Made by a program: the position numbers and the translations under genes. DNA of 64,000 bases from positions 1 to 64,000 of the forward strand of contig DASUWK010000062.1 of NCBI GenBank assembly GCA_036378435.1, given 5' to 3'. The notes beneath the pieces were generated by a model. That model was not told where the DNA came from. It ran no database searches and saw only the letters and a program-made list of their open reading frames with translations. Shown piece by piece: positions 32,869 through 42,745 of the stretch. Every line of letters begins with the position of its first letter. Positions within the stretch are counted from its first letter, which is position 1. The DNA is from DASUWK01 sp036378435 (lineage in GTDB: Bacteria > Chloroflexota > Dormibacteria > Dormibacterales > Dormibacteraceae).

Positions 32869-33881
32869 GCGGCGACCTTCGGCGCGGCCTTCGGCCGAGC
32901 CCCGACGAGATGTCCGACCCGGCCGAAGTCGCGGGCGAGGTTCCCCCAGACGCCGTCCGGCGCGATGATCAGCTGAACGACCAGCAGGGCGCCCAGCCCG
33001 AGGTTGAACCAGTCGTAGCGGATGCCCGGGAACAGCTGCCCGAGGATCGCCGGCACGAAGGCCATGAAGATGCCGCCAAGCGCGGCCGCGGGCACGAAGC
33101 GGACGCCCATCAGCACCGCGAACGCCGCGAACGGCAGCGAGTAGAAGAGGCTGAAGATGCTGGAGCTCACCGACCCGAGCGCGGCCGGCACGAAAGCGCC
33201 GCCCAGGCCGGCGATCGCGGCCGAGAGGCCGAACGCGAGCAGCTTGTAGCGGGTAAGGCTGACCCCCATCGTCGCCGCCGCGACCTCGGAGTCACGGATG
33301 GCGCGGAAGCGCCGGCCGCTGCCCGAGTCGTGGAGGTTGACGACGAGCACGGCGACGAGGCCGAACAGCGCCAGCAGCACCCAGTACGCGTGCAGGACGT
33401 TGTGGAAGCTGTCCATCGTGTAGCCGAGCACGGTGATCGGCGGCACCGTCCAGCCGTTCAGACCGCCCGTGAACCAGGCGTAGTTCTGGTCCTGGAAGAA
33501 GTAGCCGTCGAAGACCAGCGCCACGCCGACCGTCACGATCGCGAGCAGGATGCCGCGCAGGCGCAGCGCCGGCAGGCCGACCAGCACCCCGAGCGTGAAC
33601 GAGAGCAGCACCCCGCAGATGACCGCGAGCGGGAAGGCGACCTTGTACTGGACGGTCAGCATGCTGACCATGTAGGCGCTGATGCCGACGAACGTCGCCT
33701 GGCACAGGGAGATCTGGCCCACGTAGCCCGTCAGCACGACGAGCGACAGGATCGCGAAGCCGAAGATCACCGCCAGCGCGGCCGTGAACTGGAAGGTCGA
33801 GTTCAGGAAGACGGGGATGATGGCGGCGGCCGCGAGGGCGACGATGCCAAGGCCGAATTTGCCCAGCCTGGAGCTGATCAC
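32865..33881 (-). CDS. livM: Branched-chain amino-acid-type ABC permease LivM
   Basis: 338 residues with about 9-10 membrane helices and the conserved family segments GYVGQISLCQATFVGISAYM and RFRAIRDSEVAAATMGV, the cytoplasmic loop that docks the ATPase. It forms the translocation pathway with LivH. The solute is uncertain: family members take amino acids, urea, amides or other small organics. The start overlaps the stop of LivH by 4 bases, and its own stop overlaps the ATPase start. Confidence 0.92.
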   Translation of the reverse strand: MISSRLGKFGLGIVALAAAAIIPVFLNSTFQFTAALAVIFGFAILSLVVLTGYVGQISLCQATFVGISAYMVSMLTVQYKVAFPLAVICGVLLSFTLGVLVGLPALRLRGILLAIVTVGVALVFDGYFFQDQNYAWFTGGLNGWTVPPITVLGYTMDSFHNVLHAYWVLLALFGLVAVLVVNLHDSGSGRRFRAIRDSEVAAATMGVSLTRYKLLAFGLSAAIAGLGGAFVPAALGSVSSSIFSLFYSLPFAAFAVLMGVRFVPAAALGGIFMAFVPAILGQLFPGIRYDWFNLGLGALLVVQLIIAPDGVWGNLARDFGRVGHLVGARPKAAPKVAA

Positions 33882-34762
33882 GCCTGCCTCCCGACGAGCG
33901 CGCTCTGCCTGCGCAGCAGCAGCACGGCGAGGATGACGACGATCGCCACGACCTTCGAGAAGCCGAGCGACAGGCCCGGGATGAGGGCGTGCGGGTACGT
34001 CTCGAACAGTCCCAGCGCGAAGCCGCCGACCACCGTGAGAGGCAGGGAGACCAGGCCGCCGATCAGCGCCGCCGCCAGCGCGTCGAGCACCAGCAGCGTC
34101 ATCGAGATCGTGTCGAAGTTGATGAAGGGCGTGATCAGGATCCCGGCCAGGGCGGCGACGGCGCTCCCCATGACCCAGGAGATCGACCCGACGAGCCCGA
34201 CTGGGACGCCCCAGATGCGCGAGGTGTCGACGTCCTCGGACACCGCGCGCATTGCGATTCCGACCTTCGTCAGCCGCAGGAAGACGGCCAGTCCGGCGGC
34301 CAGCGCGATAGCCACCACGATGATCAGGACGTGGTTGAAGCTGACCGGGGCGCCGGCGACGGAGAACACGGCGTCACCGTTGGGAATCGCGATCGGCACG
34401 TGATATTGCGTGTTGCCCCAGATCAGTGAGGCGCCGGCTTGCAGCACCAGCAGCACGCCGATGGTGACGACGGCTTTGATGAGCTGGGTGCGTCCCGCAA
34501 GCCAGTAGAAGACCGCCCACTGCAGCGCCAGCCCGAGCACCACCGAGAACAAAAGGCCCGCTATCAGTGAGAGCCAGAAGTTCTGGTGGGTGCGATGGAA
34601 GAACACATCCCAGGCGACGAACGTGCTGAACATGCCCATCGCGCCGTTCGCGAAGTTGAGCACCCCCGTGACGCGGTAGACGAGCACGATGCCGAGCGCT
34701 GCCAGCGCGAAGATGCCGCCCAGGCTGAGCCCGATGATCGTGTTGGCTATGAAGGTGGTCAT
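33878..34762 (-). CDS. livH: Branched-chain amino-acid-type ABC permease LivH
   Basis: 294 residues, about 8 membrane helices. LivH family features are IIGLSLGGIFALAALGIVLV and the N-terminal NFANGAMGMFSTFVAW, with RAVSEDVDTSRIWGVPVG as the ATPase-coupling loop. It pairs with LivM in the inner membrane. ATG 34762 is 12 bases downstream of the binding-protein stop. Confidence 0.92.
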   Translation of the reverse strand: MTTFIANTIIGLSLGGIFALAALGIVLVYRVTGVLNFANGAMGMFSTFVAWDVFFHRTHQNFWLSLIAGLLFSVVLGLALQWAVFYWLAGRTQLIKAVVTIGVLLVLQAGASLIWGNTQYHVPIAIPNGDAVFSVAGAPVSFNHVLIIVVAIALAAGLAVFLRLTKVGIAMRAVSEDVDTSRIWGVPVGLVGSISWVMGSAVAALAGILITPFINFDTISMTLLVLDALAAALIGGLVSLPLTVVGGFALGLFETYPHALIPGLSLGFSKVVAIVVILAVLLLRRQSALVGRQA

Positions 34763-34774
34763 GTCATCCGGCCG

Positions 34775-36352
34775 TCAGTAGTCGATGTTGTAGGTCTGGC
34801 AGTAGACAGGGGTGCTGTCCGTGTGCCAGGTGCCTCCCTTAGCCTCGGGCATGTCGTCGTGGTGCAGCCAGTGGAAGCAGCGCGTCGGCTCGTGGCCGCC
34901 TTTGCTGTCCAGGCTCGTGTAGCTGATCGGCTGGGTCCAGCCGGTCTGGAAGTTGCTCAAGGAGTCGAGCGCCTGCACGAGTGAGGCGCGCGTCAGGTTG
35001 GCACCGGCGTTCTTCGCCGCCTGCACGAACACCGCCGCGGCATCCCAGGCGTTCTGGCAGTAGACGTCGAGGTTCGGTACCTGCGACGGGTAGAACGCCT
35101 TGATCGTGTTCAGGTAGTCGGAGACCGTCGCGTTCGAGCGGTTGTCATAAGGCGAGATGTAGGCGGCGAGCGACTCCGCGCCACCTGAATCCTGGCCGCC
35201 AGACTGCGGGCCGCTGCCGAGGCCGTAGCCGTACTGGTATTGGAAGTTGTTCGAGTCGTTTGGCGCCGCGGTGAGGTCGCCCTTGTCGAGCCCGAAGCCG
35301 AACACGGGCGGGAACCAGTTCGCGCGCTTCATCGCGTCGAAGAGGCGCTTGATGCTGCCCGGGTCGACGCCCACGACCAACCCGTCGGGGCACGCCCCGC
35401 CCTGACCGTGCGTCTGGCCGGCGTTGCACCCGTTGTGCTCGAGGTTGAACACCGTGCCGTCGTAGTCAGGCTGGGTGGCGGAAACGTCCTCCTCGTCGGT
35501 GTGCTGCAAACCGCACTCCTGCAGGGCTCGCGCGTTGGCGACCTTGACGACCTGCTGCACCCAGGCGATGTCGCTCAACGTCACGACAGCCGGGTGCTTG
35601 AACTTGCCCTGGGCCGCGAACTGACACTCGCGGTCGGCCTCGGTCAGACCGACATCGATGAAGTTCGGGCCGGTCGGGAAACTGATCGGGTACTTGAACT
35701 CGTTGGGAGTGCCCAGTCCGCCGATGACGGGGATGCCCGCGCCACCCTGGCTTTCGGGCTTCGCGATGAAGTTCACCTCGTTGTCCTCCGCCTTCGGGTA
35801 CGTCGACCCGACCAGGGCGAGCACGTGCTGCTGCGCCATCTGGAGCGCACAGGAGTGTGTCTGCGTGGGGTCGTACTGCGAATCGCAGTACACCATCACG
35901 ATCTTGCGGCCGTTGATGCCCCCCTGGGCATTCACCTTCGCGAAGTACGCACGGACCGCGTCACGCTCGACGGACGCGTCCACCGGGCCGGTCATGTCGA
36001 AGATGCCGCCGACCAGGATCGTGCTGCCGCTGACGCCCGACGCCGCCTGGCTGTTCGACGTCTGAGCGGCTGCCGCGGCCGCGCTGCCGGCGCTGCTGCC
36101 GCCGCCGGTCTGGGAATTGCCCCCCGAGCCAGCGGTTGAGCCACCGCCGCCTCCAGTGCTGGCAGCTCCGGTGGCGCCGCTGGCGCCGCCGCCGCCGCCG
36201 CCCACGTAGGCGACCTGGTTGCCCGTCGCAAAGGAACGGGCGGTAGCGAAGCCGAGGATCACGCCTGCCGTCAGTGCGGAGGCGAAGAAAGCCACGGCGA
36301 TCTTCTCGCGAAAAGTCTGGCTGAACAACCCTGTCTCCAACCTCCCGCCCAA
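34775..36352 (-). CDS. Periplasmic-type ABC solute-binding protein (LivK-like)
   Basis: About 525 residues, longer than usual because of a Gly/Ser/Ala-rich linker of about 60 residues after the N-terminal helix. The first helix (IAVAFFASALTAGVILGFAT) looks like an uncleaved membrane anchor. The two-lobed binding domain starts near ILVGGIFDMTGPVDASVERD and contains GINGRKIVMVYCDSQYDP. Several Cys pairs suggest extracellular disulfides. The first in-frame start is TTG 36352; a TTG at 36328 with GGAG 6 bases before it is at least as good. It is the first gene of the importer operon. Confidence 0.9.
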   Translation of the reverse strand: MGGRLETGLFSQTFREKIAVAFFASALTAGVILGFATARSFATGNQVAYVGGGGGGASGATGAASTGGGGGSTAGSGGNSQTGGGSSAGSAAAAAAQTSNSQAASGVSGSTILVGGIFDMTGPVDASVERDAVRAYFAKVNAQGGINGRKIVMVYCDSQYDPTQTHSCALQMAQQHVLALVGSTYPKAEDNEVNFIAKPESQGGAGIPVIGGLGTPNEFKYPISFPTGPNFIDVGLTEADRECQFAAQGKFKHPAVVTLSDIAWVQQVVKVANARALQECGLQHTDEEDVSATQPDYDGTVFNLEHNGCNAGQTHGQGGACPDGLVVGVDPGSIKRLFDAMKRANWFPPVFGFGLDKGDLTAAPNDSNNFQYQYGYGLGSGPQSGGQDSGGAESLAAYISPYDNRSNATVSDYLNTIKAFYPSQVPNLDVYCQNAWDAAAVFVQAAKNAGANLTRASLVQALDSLSNFQTGWTQPISYTSLDSKGGHEPTRCFHWLHHDDMPEAKGGTWHTDSTPVYCQTYNIDY

Positions 36353-36429
36353 GTTGGTCTTAGCTGGCGCTCGAGACAGTCTGACTCGGCGCTGCGTACT
36401 CGGATGCAGGTTTGCTTATACCAAGTTAC

Positions 36430-37470
36430 TCATGACTTTGAGAACGTCTGAACTCGTCGGAGGGGCCCTCGGAAACGCCCTCCCAGCACGCCGACCAGCG
36501 CACCGACGAGAGCCGAGAAGATGTCGTTGTAGGCACGGAAGAGAATCACCGCGGCAACGCCTGCGTAAAAGGGCACTCCCTGCGTCACCAGCAGGCCGGC
36601 GACGATGGCCTCCATCGCTCCCATGCCGCTGGGCAGCAGCGACAGGCCGCCCAGGATGTGACCAAGGCCGTAGGCGAACGTGGTCTGTCCCAGGCCGACG
36701 TGAGGTCCTGCGACGGCAACCACCGCCAGGTAGAACAGCGTCATCAGAAAGAAGACGGCGCAGGAATTCCACAGGATCACGAGGATCACGACCCGCGGCG
36801 TCGTCATCTGGATGAACGCGGGCCGCAGGCTGCGCAGCTGCTCGTCGAAACGCCGAAAGACCCGTACCTTTTCAACGATCCCGACGGCCCATTCATAGAG
36901 CCGCTTCCAGAGCAGGATCCCGAAGATGCCGGCGTGTGCCAACAGCATCGCGACGACAAGGGCGATCAGCTCGGGATGGTCGCCGATCCTGGGCAGCACG
37001 CCCAGGCCGATCAGCCCGGTGTAGACCAGCTCCTGGAAGGCGATGGTCCCGGCCACCGCGCCCGCATTGACACCGTGCTGCTCGCGCTCTTTGAGCAGCG
37101 CGATCCGCATGAGGTCGCCCGTGGGCACGAAGATCAGCGTCCGCCCGACGAACATCACGTAGAGGGCGCGCCGCAGCGTGATCTTGAGGCCCACGCGGCG
37201 CAGCGCCGTCCACCACCCGATGCCCTTGGTCAGGTAGATGAGGACGACGCAGGGCGCCATGTAGACCAGGTCCGTACGGTTGGCGGACAGGAACAACCTG
37301 ACGATCCGGCCGGGGTTGACCAGGACGATGAGCCCGGTGAGGCTGACGGCCGCCAGCGTGATGAGCCAATGGCGGCGCAGGAACATCAGCACCGCGCCGG
37401 ACCGAGGGTGTCGCTCCACCCAGTTTCCCGAGGCGCGCCCCAATCGTTCGACGCTGGTGCTGAACCCCAA
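36430..37470 (-). CDS. Multi-pass membrane protein, LPG synthase N-terminal/AglD-like family
   Basis: 346 residues with about 8 membrane helices and the family features TKGIGWWTALRRVG, LIFVPTGDLMRIALL and HILGGLSLLPSGMGAMEAIV. This matches the flippase-like membrane domain of lysylphosphatidylglycerol synthases and the stand-alone UPF0104/AglD proteins, which act in lipid or glycolipid transfer. The soluble aminoacyl-transferase half of MprF is absent. The TTG start at 37470 has TAAGGT (this strand, 37481-37486) 10 bases upstream. It stands alone between the importer operon and the SDR. Confidence 0.85.
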   Translation of the reverse strand: MGFSTSVERLGRASGNWVERHPRSGAVLMFLRRHWLITLAAVSLTGLIVLVNPGRIVRLFLSANRTDLVYMAPCVVLIYLTKGIGWWTALRRVGLKITLRRALYVMFVGRTLIFVPTGDLMRIALLKEREQHGVNAGAVAGTIAFQELVYTGLIGLGVLPRIGDHPELIALVVAMLLAHAGIFGILLWKRLYEWAVGIVEKVRVFRRFDEQLRSLRPAFIQMTTPRVVILVILWNSCAVFFLMTLFYLAVVAVAGPHVGLGQTTFAYGLGHILGGLSLLPSGMGAMEAIVAGLLVTQGVPFYAGVAAVILFRAYNDIFSALVGALVGVLGGRFRGPLRRVQTFSKS

Positions 37471-37497
37471 TGTGGCGCGAACCTTAACGCGCCGCGA

Positions 37498-38319
37498 TCA
37501 CAGTCCCAAGCCCAGGCGGTAGAGGCGGTCGCGCACCTCGGCCGGCAGAATCGAGTGCCAGGCCGCGATGGCCTGGGCGTCCACACCGACCAGGTACCGG
37601 GCCCGAGGCCTGCTCGCCGTCAGCGCTTTCCCGATCAGCTTGGCCACGCCCCTCGGATCGCCCATGAACGGCATCGCGAGGCGGGTGCCCAGCTGGGTGC
37701 GGCCGTATGCGGTCGAGTAACGCGACCCGGCGCGGCTCTCGAGATCGGAGCTGGCGTCAGCCCAGATGCCGGTTCGAAAACCGCCCGGCTCGACGAGCAC
37801 CACCTTCACTCCGTCCCGCGCCACCTCGATGCGCAGCGCATCGCTGAGACCCTCGAGCGCGTGCTTGGCGCCCTGGTACCAGCCCGAGAGCGGGGTCGTC
37901 GCGACGCCGTAGATCGAGGAGACGTTGACGATGCGCCCACCGCCGTGCGCGCGCATTCCTGGCAGCGCCAGGCGGGCCAGGCGCATCGGGGCGAAGACCA
38001 TGGTCTCGAAGACCCGATGCGCCTCGGCGTCGGAGACGTCCTCGACGGCGCCGACCGCGCCATAACCCGCGTTGTTGACGAGGCCCCACGGGCGCAGGCG
38101 CTCGATGACGCGCTCACAGGCGGCCGGATCGGTCACGTCCAGCTGCACGGTTCGCACCTCGAGCCCCAGCTGGCTCGCGGCGTCGCGGACCTGCCTGGCC
38201 TTCGCGGCCGAGCGCACGCTACCGACCGAATCGAAGCCGCGGCGTGCCAGCTCGAGGACCGTCGCCAGGCCGATGCCCGAGTTGGCTCCGGTGGTGAGGA
38301 CGGTGCGGGGCGGCTGCGT
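37498..38319 (-). CDS. Short-chain dehydrogenase/reductase with no canonical start codon
   Basis: A classical SDR. The NAD(P) motif TGANSGIG is encoded at 38269-38292, NNAGYG follows, and the catalytic Ser/Tyr/Lys appear as NVSSIYG and GWYQGAKH. From the cofactor motif to the preceding in-frame TAG (38323-38325) there is no ATG, GTG or TTG. The first normal start, GTG 38217, would delete the cofactor motif. I take ACG 38319, 3 bases after that TAG, as the probable start (273 residues). Readthrough of the TAG, which is in frame with the dehalogenase, is an alternative. The substrate is unknown. Confidence 0.8.
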   Translation of the reverse strand, partial: TQPPRTVLTTGANSGIGLATVLELARRGFDSVGSVRSAAKARQVRDAASQLGLEVRTVQLDVTDPAACERVIERLRPWGLVNNAGYGAVGAVEDVSDAEAHRVFETMVFAPMRLARLALPGMRAHGGGRIVNVSSIYGVATTPLSGWYQGAKHALEGLSDALRIEVARDGVKVVLVEPGGFRTGIWADASSDLESRAGSRYSTAYGRTQLGTRLAMPFMGDPRGVAKLIGKALTASRPRARYLVGVDAQAIAAWHSILPAEVRDRLYRLGLGL

Positions 38320-38322
38320 GCG

Positions 38323-39213
38323 CTACCCCATGCCGCAGAAGTGAACGATCGCCGCCCCGACCTCTTCCCCGGCGTCCTCCTGCAGGAAGTGACCGGCGCC
38401 CTCGATCGTGATGTGCTCCGAGCGCTGGGCGCCCGGGATGAGCTTGATGAACGGCCGGTCTGCGCCGCGGGTGATCGGGTCGCCGTCGCTGAAGCAGCAG
38501 TGGAACGGCTTCTCCCAGCGCGCGAGCACCTCCCAAGCCTGGCGGTTGGCCACGGCGCCGGGGTCGTCCTCGGTGGTCGGGATCAGCAGCGGGAAGGTGC
38601 GGGCGGCGACCTTGTGCGGCTCGGTCGGGAATGGAGCCTCGTACGCCGCGACGGCCTCGTCGTCGAGCCCGCGGAGGCAGCCGGACTTGACGAGGAACCC
38701 GACCGGCAGCTCCTCCACGTTCTGGCTGAAGTCGCGGAAGGCGAACCAGGCGTCGCTCGGCTTGTGCAGGCCGTCGGGCAGTCCGGTGTTGGCGGTGACG
38801 ATGCGAGCGAACCGGTCGGGGATCTCCGTGACCACGCGGAGCCCGATCAGGCCTCCCCAGTCCTGGCCGAACAGCGTCGCGTCGGTCAAGTCGAGCTGCT
38901 CGACGAGGGTCCGGATCCAGGTGACGTAGCGCGCGTAGGTGTAGTCGCCGGGCTCGGAGGGCTTGTCGGAGCGGCCGAAACCGGGCAGGTCGGGCGCGAT
39001 GGCCCGCAGGCCCGCGGCCGTGAGGACGGGGATGATCTTGCGGTAGAGGAAGCTCCACGTCGGCTCGCCGTGCAGCAGCAGGACCGGGTTGGCGTCCCGC
39101 GCACCTTCGTCCACGTACGCGATGCGGATGCCGTCCACGTCGGCGTAGTGCGGCTCGTACGGAAAGGCGGGGAGGCCTTCGAAGCGCTCGTCAGGCGTGC
39201 GGAGGATCTCCAC
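38323..39213 (-). CDS. Haloalkane dehalogenase-like alpha/beta hydrolase (HLD-I type)
   Basis: 296 residues. The nucleophile is Asp118 in LFGQDWGG, with the adjacent Trp119 as a likely halide ligand. The oxyanion segment is LHGEPTWSFLYRK and the catalytic His is His275 in GAGHFLQED. Asp instead of Ser as nucleophile plus the HGEPTW motif supports haloalkane dehalogenase over a plain esterase or epoxide hydrolase. It would release halide and an alcohol from a haloalkane. GTG 39213 is preceded by TAGCGT (39221-39226, this strand) at 7 bases. Its TAG stop is in frame with the SDR that follows. Confidence 0.9.
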   Translation of the reverse strand: MEILRTPDERFEGLPAFPYEPHYADVDGIRIAYVDEGARDANPVLLLHGEPTWSFLYRKIIPVLTAAGLRAIAPDLPGFGRSDKPSEPGDYTYARYVTWIRTLVEQLDLTDATLFGQDWGGLIGLRVVTEIPDRFARIVTANTGLPDGLHKPSDAWFAFRDFSQNVEELPVGFLVKSGCLRGLDDEAVAAYEAPFPTEPHKVAARTFPLLIPTTEDDPGAVANRQAWEVLARWEKPFHCCFSDGDPITRGADRPFIKLIPGAQRSEHITIEGAGHFLQEDAGEEVGAAIVHFCGMG

Positions 39214-39241
39214 GCGCGTAACGCTACGTCAGCGCGGGTGT

Positions 39242-40366
<1,125 letters not shown>

Positions 40367-40650
40367 GAACGTCCCTCCACGCGCTAATGTTTCCCGCCCG
40401 AGCGGTCAGATAACCGCGGCGTTGCCGAATTTCGGGTCAGCCGGTCTCCGACCCGCTCGAGTTCGACGGCCGCACCGGCCGGCGGCGGGTCTGCGGCCCC
40501 CGTCAGCTTCTAACTCCCCGCTCCCAATTCTCTTATCTACGCGAAGGGACCGTGGCGAGTCCATCCCTCGGGCCGGGCGGAGGCGACTGCGCGCGCTTCT
40601 TATTTGTTGCCCGAATGTTTCACGTTAAACATTGGCCGCGCTTGGGCGAG
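40367..40650. other. 284-bp non-coding interval upstream of the sigma factor
   Basis: The interval lies between the sigma-factor start and the end of the oxidase gene. It contains the sigma-factor ribosome-binding site (GGAGGG on the minus strand), an AT-richer patch near 40535-40545 that could hold the promoter, and the parS-like site at 40616-40631. A short open frame crossing it would begin with residues encoded by the parS-like site; I do not regard it as a gene. Confidence 0.6.
40616..40631. promoter_or_regulatory. parS-like site
   Basis: TGTTTCACGTTAAACA matches the widely conserved ParB-binding palindrome TGTTTCACGTGAAACA at 15 of 16 positions. It lies in a non-coding interval. ParB sites normally cluster near the chromosome origin, but no parA, parB or dnaA gene is in this window, so this may be an outlying site. 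It may instead be a chance near-match. Confidence 0.6.
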
Positions 40651-41787
40651 CTAGGTGACGGCCACCAGTCGCCGGGGGCTGAACGGCACGAGATCGAACC
40701 CCGCATCGGCGCCGTTGGCGAGCCGCGCGGCGATCTCGCCGATCACCGGCGCGAACTTGAAGCCATGGCCTGAGCACGCGCTCACGAGGACAACGCCGGG
40801 CCGGCCGGGCGGCTCACCGATCACGAAGTGCTCATCGGGCGAGTTGGTGTACATGCACACCCGCGCCTGAACCGGCTCCCCTCCGACCCCGCACAGCCAG
40901 CGGCGGACGAAGTCGGCGGTCGACGCCCAGTCGTCGGCCGTCGCGTCCCGGTCGACCGTGTCCGGATCGGCGGCTCGGCCACCGCCGTGGCCGGCCACCT
41001 TGATCGTGGCTTCGCCCGTGCTGGGGATGCCGTACCGGGTGAAGCCGTCATCCAGCTGACGGATGAACACTGGGAAGCGCTCCGCCGAGAAGGCCGCGGC
41101 GTCATCGATCGGGAACCAGGTCTGCACGACTCGCTCGACCTGAAGCGGCAGGTCCGGCACCCAGCGGGGGTTCCAGGCGCCCGACGCGAGGATCATGCGA
41201 TTCGCCAGCCACGCTCCGTCGCTGGTAGTCAGCCGGAACCCTTCGCCCGATGACTCGATCGCCTCGACGCGGGTTTCCAGCTTGAGCTCGGCGCCAGCCT
41301 GGGCGGCGACGCGGGCCGCGGCGGCCACCGCCTTCTCCGGCCGCAGAAAGCCCGCGGCGGGATCGACCACGGCCACCTCGCCACCGGCGAGACGGTGTTG
41401 GGGATGGCGCCTGGCCAGCTCCTCGCCGTCGATCAGCTCGTGTTGGAGGCCGTGCTGGCGGGCGCTGCGCAGAGCGCCGCGCACGATGACGCTGTCGGGG
41501 CCCCCGATCATCAACGCGCCGCAGAGATTCAGGAGCGGTTCGCCGGAGGCCTCCTCGAGCTCGCGCCAAAGCGGCAACGCCGCCTGCAGCAGAGGCACGT
41601 AGCCAGGTCCCTCGAAGTAGGCGGTCCTGAAGATGCGCGTGTCGCCGGTTGAGGAGCCGAGCCCGTGGCCCGGTCTGAACTGCTCGAACCCCACGCAGCT
41701 CACGCCCATCAACGCCAGCCGCCAAAGCGCCATCGTTCCCATGGCGCCGGCGCCGACGACGGCGACATCGGCTCGCCGCTCGGTCAT
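40651..41787 (-). CDS. FAD-dependent amine oxidase, monomeric sarcosine oxidase-like
   Basis: 378 residues with the N-terminal dinucleotide loop VVGAGAMGTMALWRLA and the segment SSTGDTRIFRTAYFEGPGYV, characteristic of MSOX and N-methyltryptophan oxidase. The C-terminal ACSGHGFKFAP contains Cys338 at the position that carries covalent FAD in that family. It probably oxidises an N-methyl or secondary amino acid with oxygen, releasing formaldehyde and H2O2. The start overlaps the stop of the Hint lipoprotein gene by 4 bases. Confidence 0.9.
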   Translation of the reverse strand: MTERRADVAVVGAGAMGTMALWRLALMGVSCVGFEQFRPGHGLGSSTGDTRIFRTAYFEGPGYVPLLQAALPLWRELEEASGEPLLNLCGALMIGGPDSVIVRGALRSARQHGLQHELIDGEELARRHPQHRLAGGEVAVVDPAAGFLRPEKAVAAAARVAAQAGAELKLETRVEAIESSGEGFRLTTSDGAWLANRMILASGAWNPRWVPDLPLQVERVVQTWFPIDDAAAFSAERFPVFIRQLDDGFTRYGIPSTGEATIKVAGHGGGRAADPDTVDRDATADDWASTADFVRRWLCGVGGEPVQARVCMYTNSPDEHFVIGEPPGRPGVVLVSACSGHGFKFAPVIGEIAARLANGADAGFDLVPFSPRRLVAVT

Positions 41788-42707
41788 CGCAGGGTGCTGG
41801 CGAGCAGCACGCCGTCGACCCAGTAGTCGCCCGTCGGCCCGGCCGGCAGGAGGTCGTACGTGCGCCCATCGCTGTAAGCCACGAGGGAAATCGACAGAAC
41901 GTGGGCGCCGTCCAGCTCGTCGCCAGGAGCGAGCTGCCCGAGATACCGGCCGTCGGCGGTGGGGTGGCCTGGCGACGCCTCCACAGCCCGGCCGTCCGAC
42001 AGCAGGACGACGTCCATCTCATGCCAAGGTGGAGCCTCCATGCTGCTCGTCGCCATGACCGGCTCCGGCAGGCGCCGGCCGGCCGCGTCCCGGGAATAGA
42101 CGAGCATGCCCACCCGCACCCGCGTCACCGGGATCGGGCCACTCGGAGTGTCGATCAGGTCAGCGCGAGCGAGGCAGATCGGGCACCGGAGCAAAGCCGG
42201 CGCCTGCGACTGGACGGTGATCGAGCCGCCGCCGTCTATCCGCCCTGTGTAGCGCGTGCCCTGCATCGCGATCTGCCCGCCCCGCGCGCTGTACGCGAAC
42301 CGGAAGTCCGCCCCGCCGCCGGTGAGGGTGATCGACCGCAGAGCCTTGTAGTCCTGGTACACCACTAGCTCCTGGGCGGCAGTCAGCGCTCCTCCAAATT
42401 GGTGGTGGGCGAGGATCGCCTGGTACGTCGCCGCGTCAGTGGCCTGGACCGACAAGAGCCGTTGGTGGACCTCGGCGGGGGTCACGTCGTGGGCGATCGG
42501 ATACGAATCCGGGTCACAGAAGGCCGGCGGCCCGAATCGCGCGATGAGGTCGTACTTGAGGGCGGGCAGTCCGGTCGCAAGCGCCGAGGGGGAAGCTGAT
42601 GGCGACGCCGAGGCCGCCAGCCCACCTGCCGGTGGATGCGGCCCACAGGCGGCAAGCAGCGTGACTGCGATCAAGCCCAATGTCGTTGCGAGTCGCCCGA
42701 CGCTCAT
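41784..42707 (-). CDS. Lipoprotein with Hint (hedgehog/intein-type) domain
   Basis: 307 residues. The signal peptide ends in the lipobox LLAAC (Cys21), followed by a Ser/Pro-rich linker, so the mature protein is probably lipid-anchored outside the cytoplasm. The C-terminal 130 residues have the Hint layout: Cys178 then DTPSGPIPVTRVRVGMLVYS (block A), ASPGHPTADGRY (His248, block B), QLAPGDELDG, and the closing strand TYDLLPAGPTGDYWVDGVLL. The terminal His-Asn that inteins use for cleavage is absent. Self-processing at Cys178 without splicing is possible. ATG 42707 is just upstream of the lipoprotein signal. Confidence 0.8.
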   Translation of the reverse strand: MSVGRLATTLGLIAVTLLAACGPHPPAGGLAASASPSASPSALATGLPALKYDLIARFGPPAFCDPDSYPIAHDVTPAEVHQRLLSVQATDAATYQAILAHHQFGGALTAAQELVVYQDYKALRSITLTGGGADFRFAYSARGGQIAMQGTRYTGRIDGGGSITVQSQAPALLRCPICLARADLIDTPSGPIPVTRVRVGMLVYSRDAAGRRLPEPVMATSSMEAPPWHEMDVVLLSDGRAVEASPGHPTADGRYLGQLAPGDELDGAHVLSISLVAYSDGRTYDLLPAGPTGDYWVDGVLLASTLR

Positions 42708-42745
42708 ATGGATGTCAACGCCGCGGCCCGGCGCGGGTAACGAGT

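Noticed and set aside
40552..40773. A short frame whose middle reads MFHVKHW.
   Set aside because: These residues are what the parS-like sequence encodes in that frame; the rest resembles antisense of the oxidase gene.
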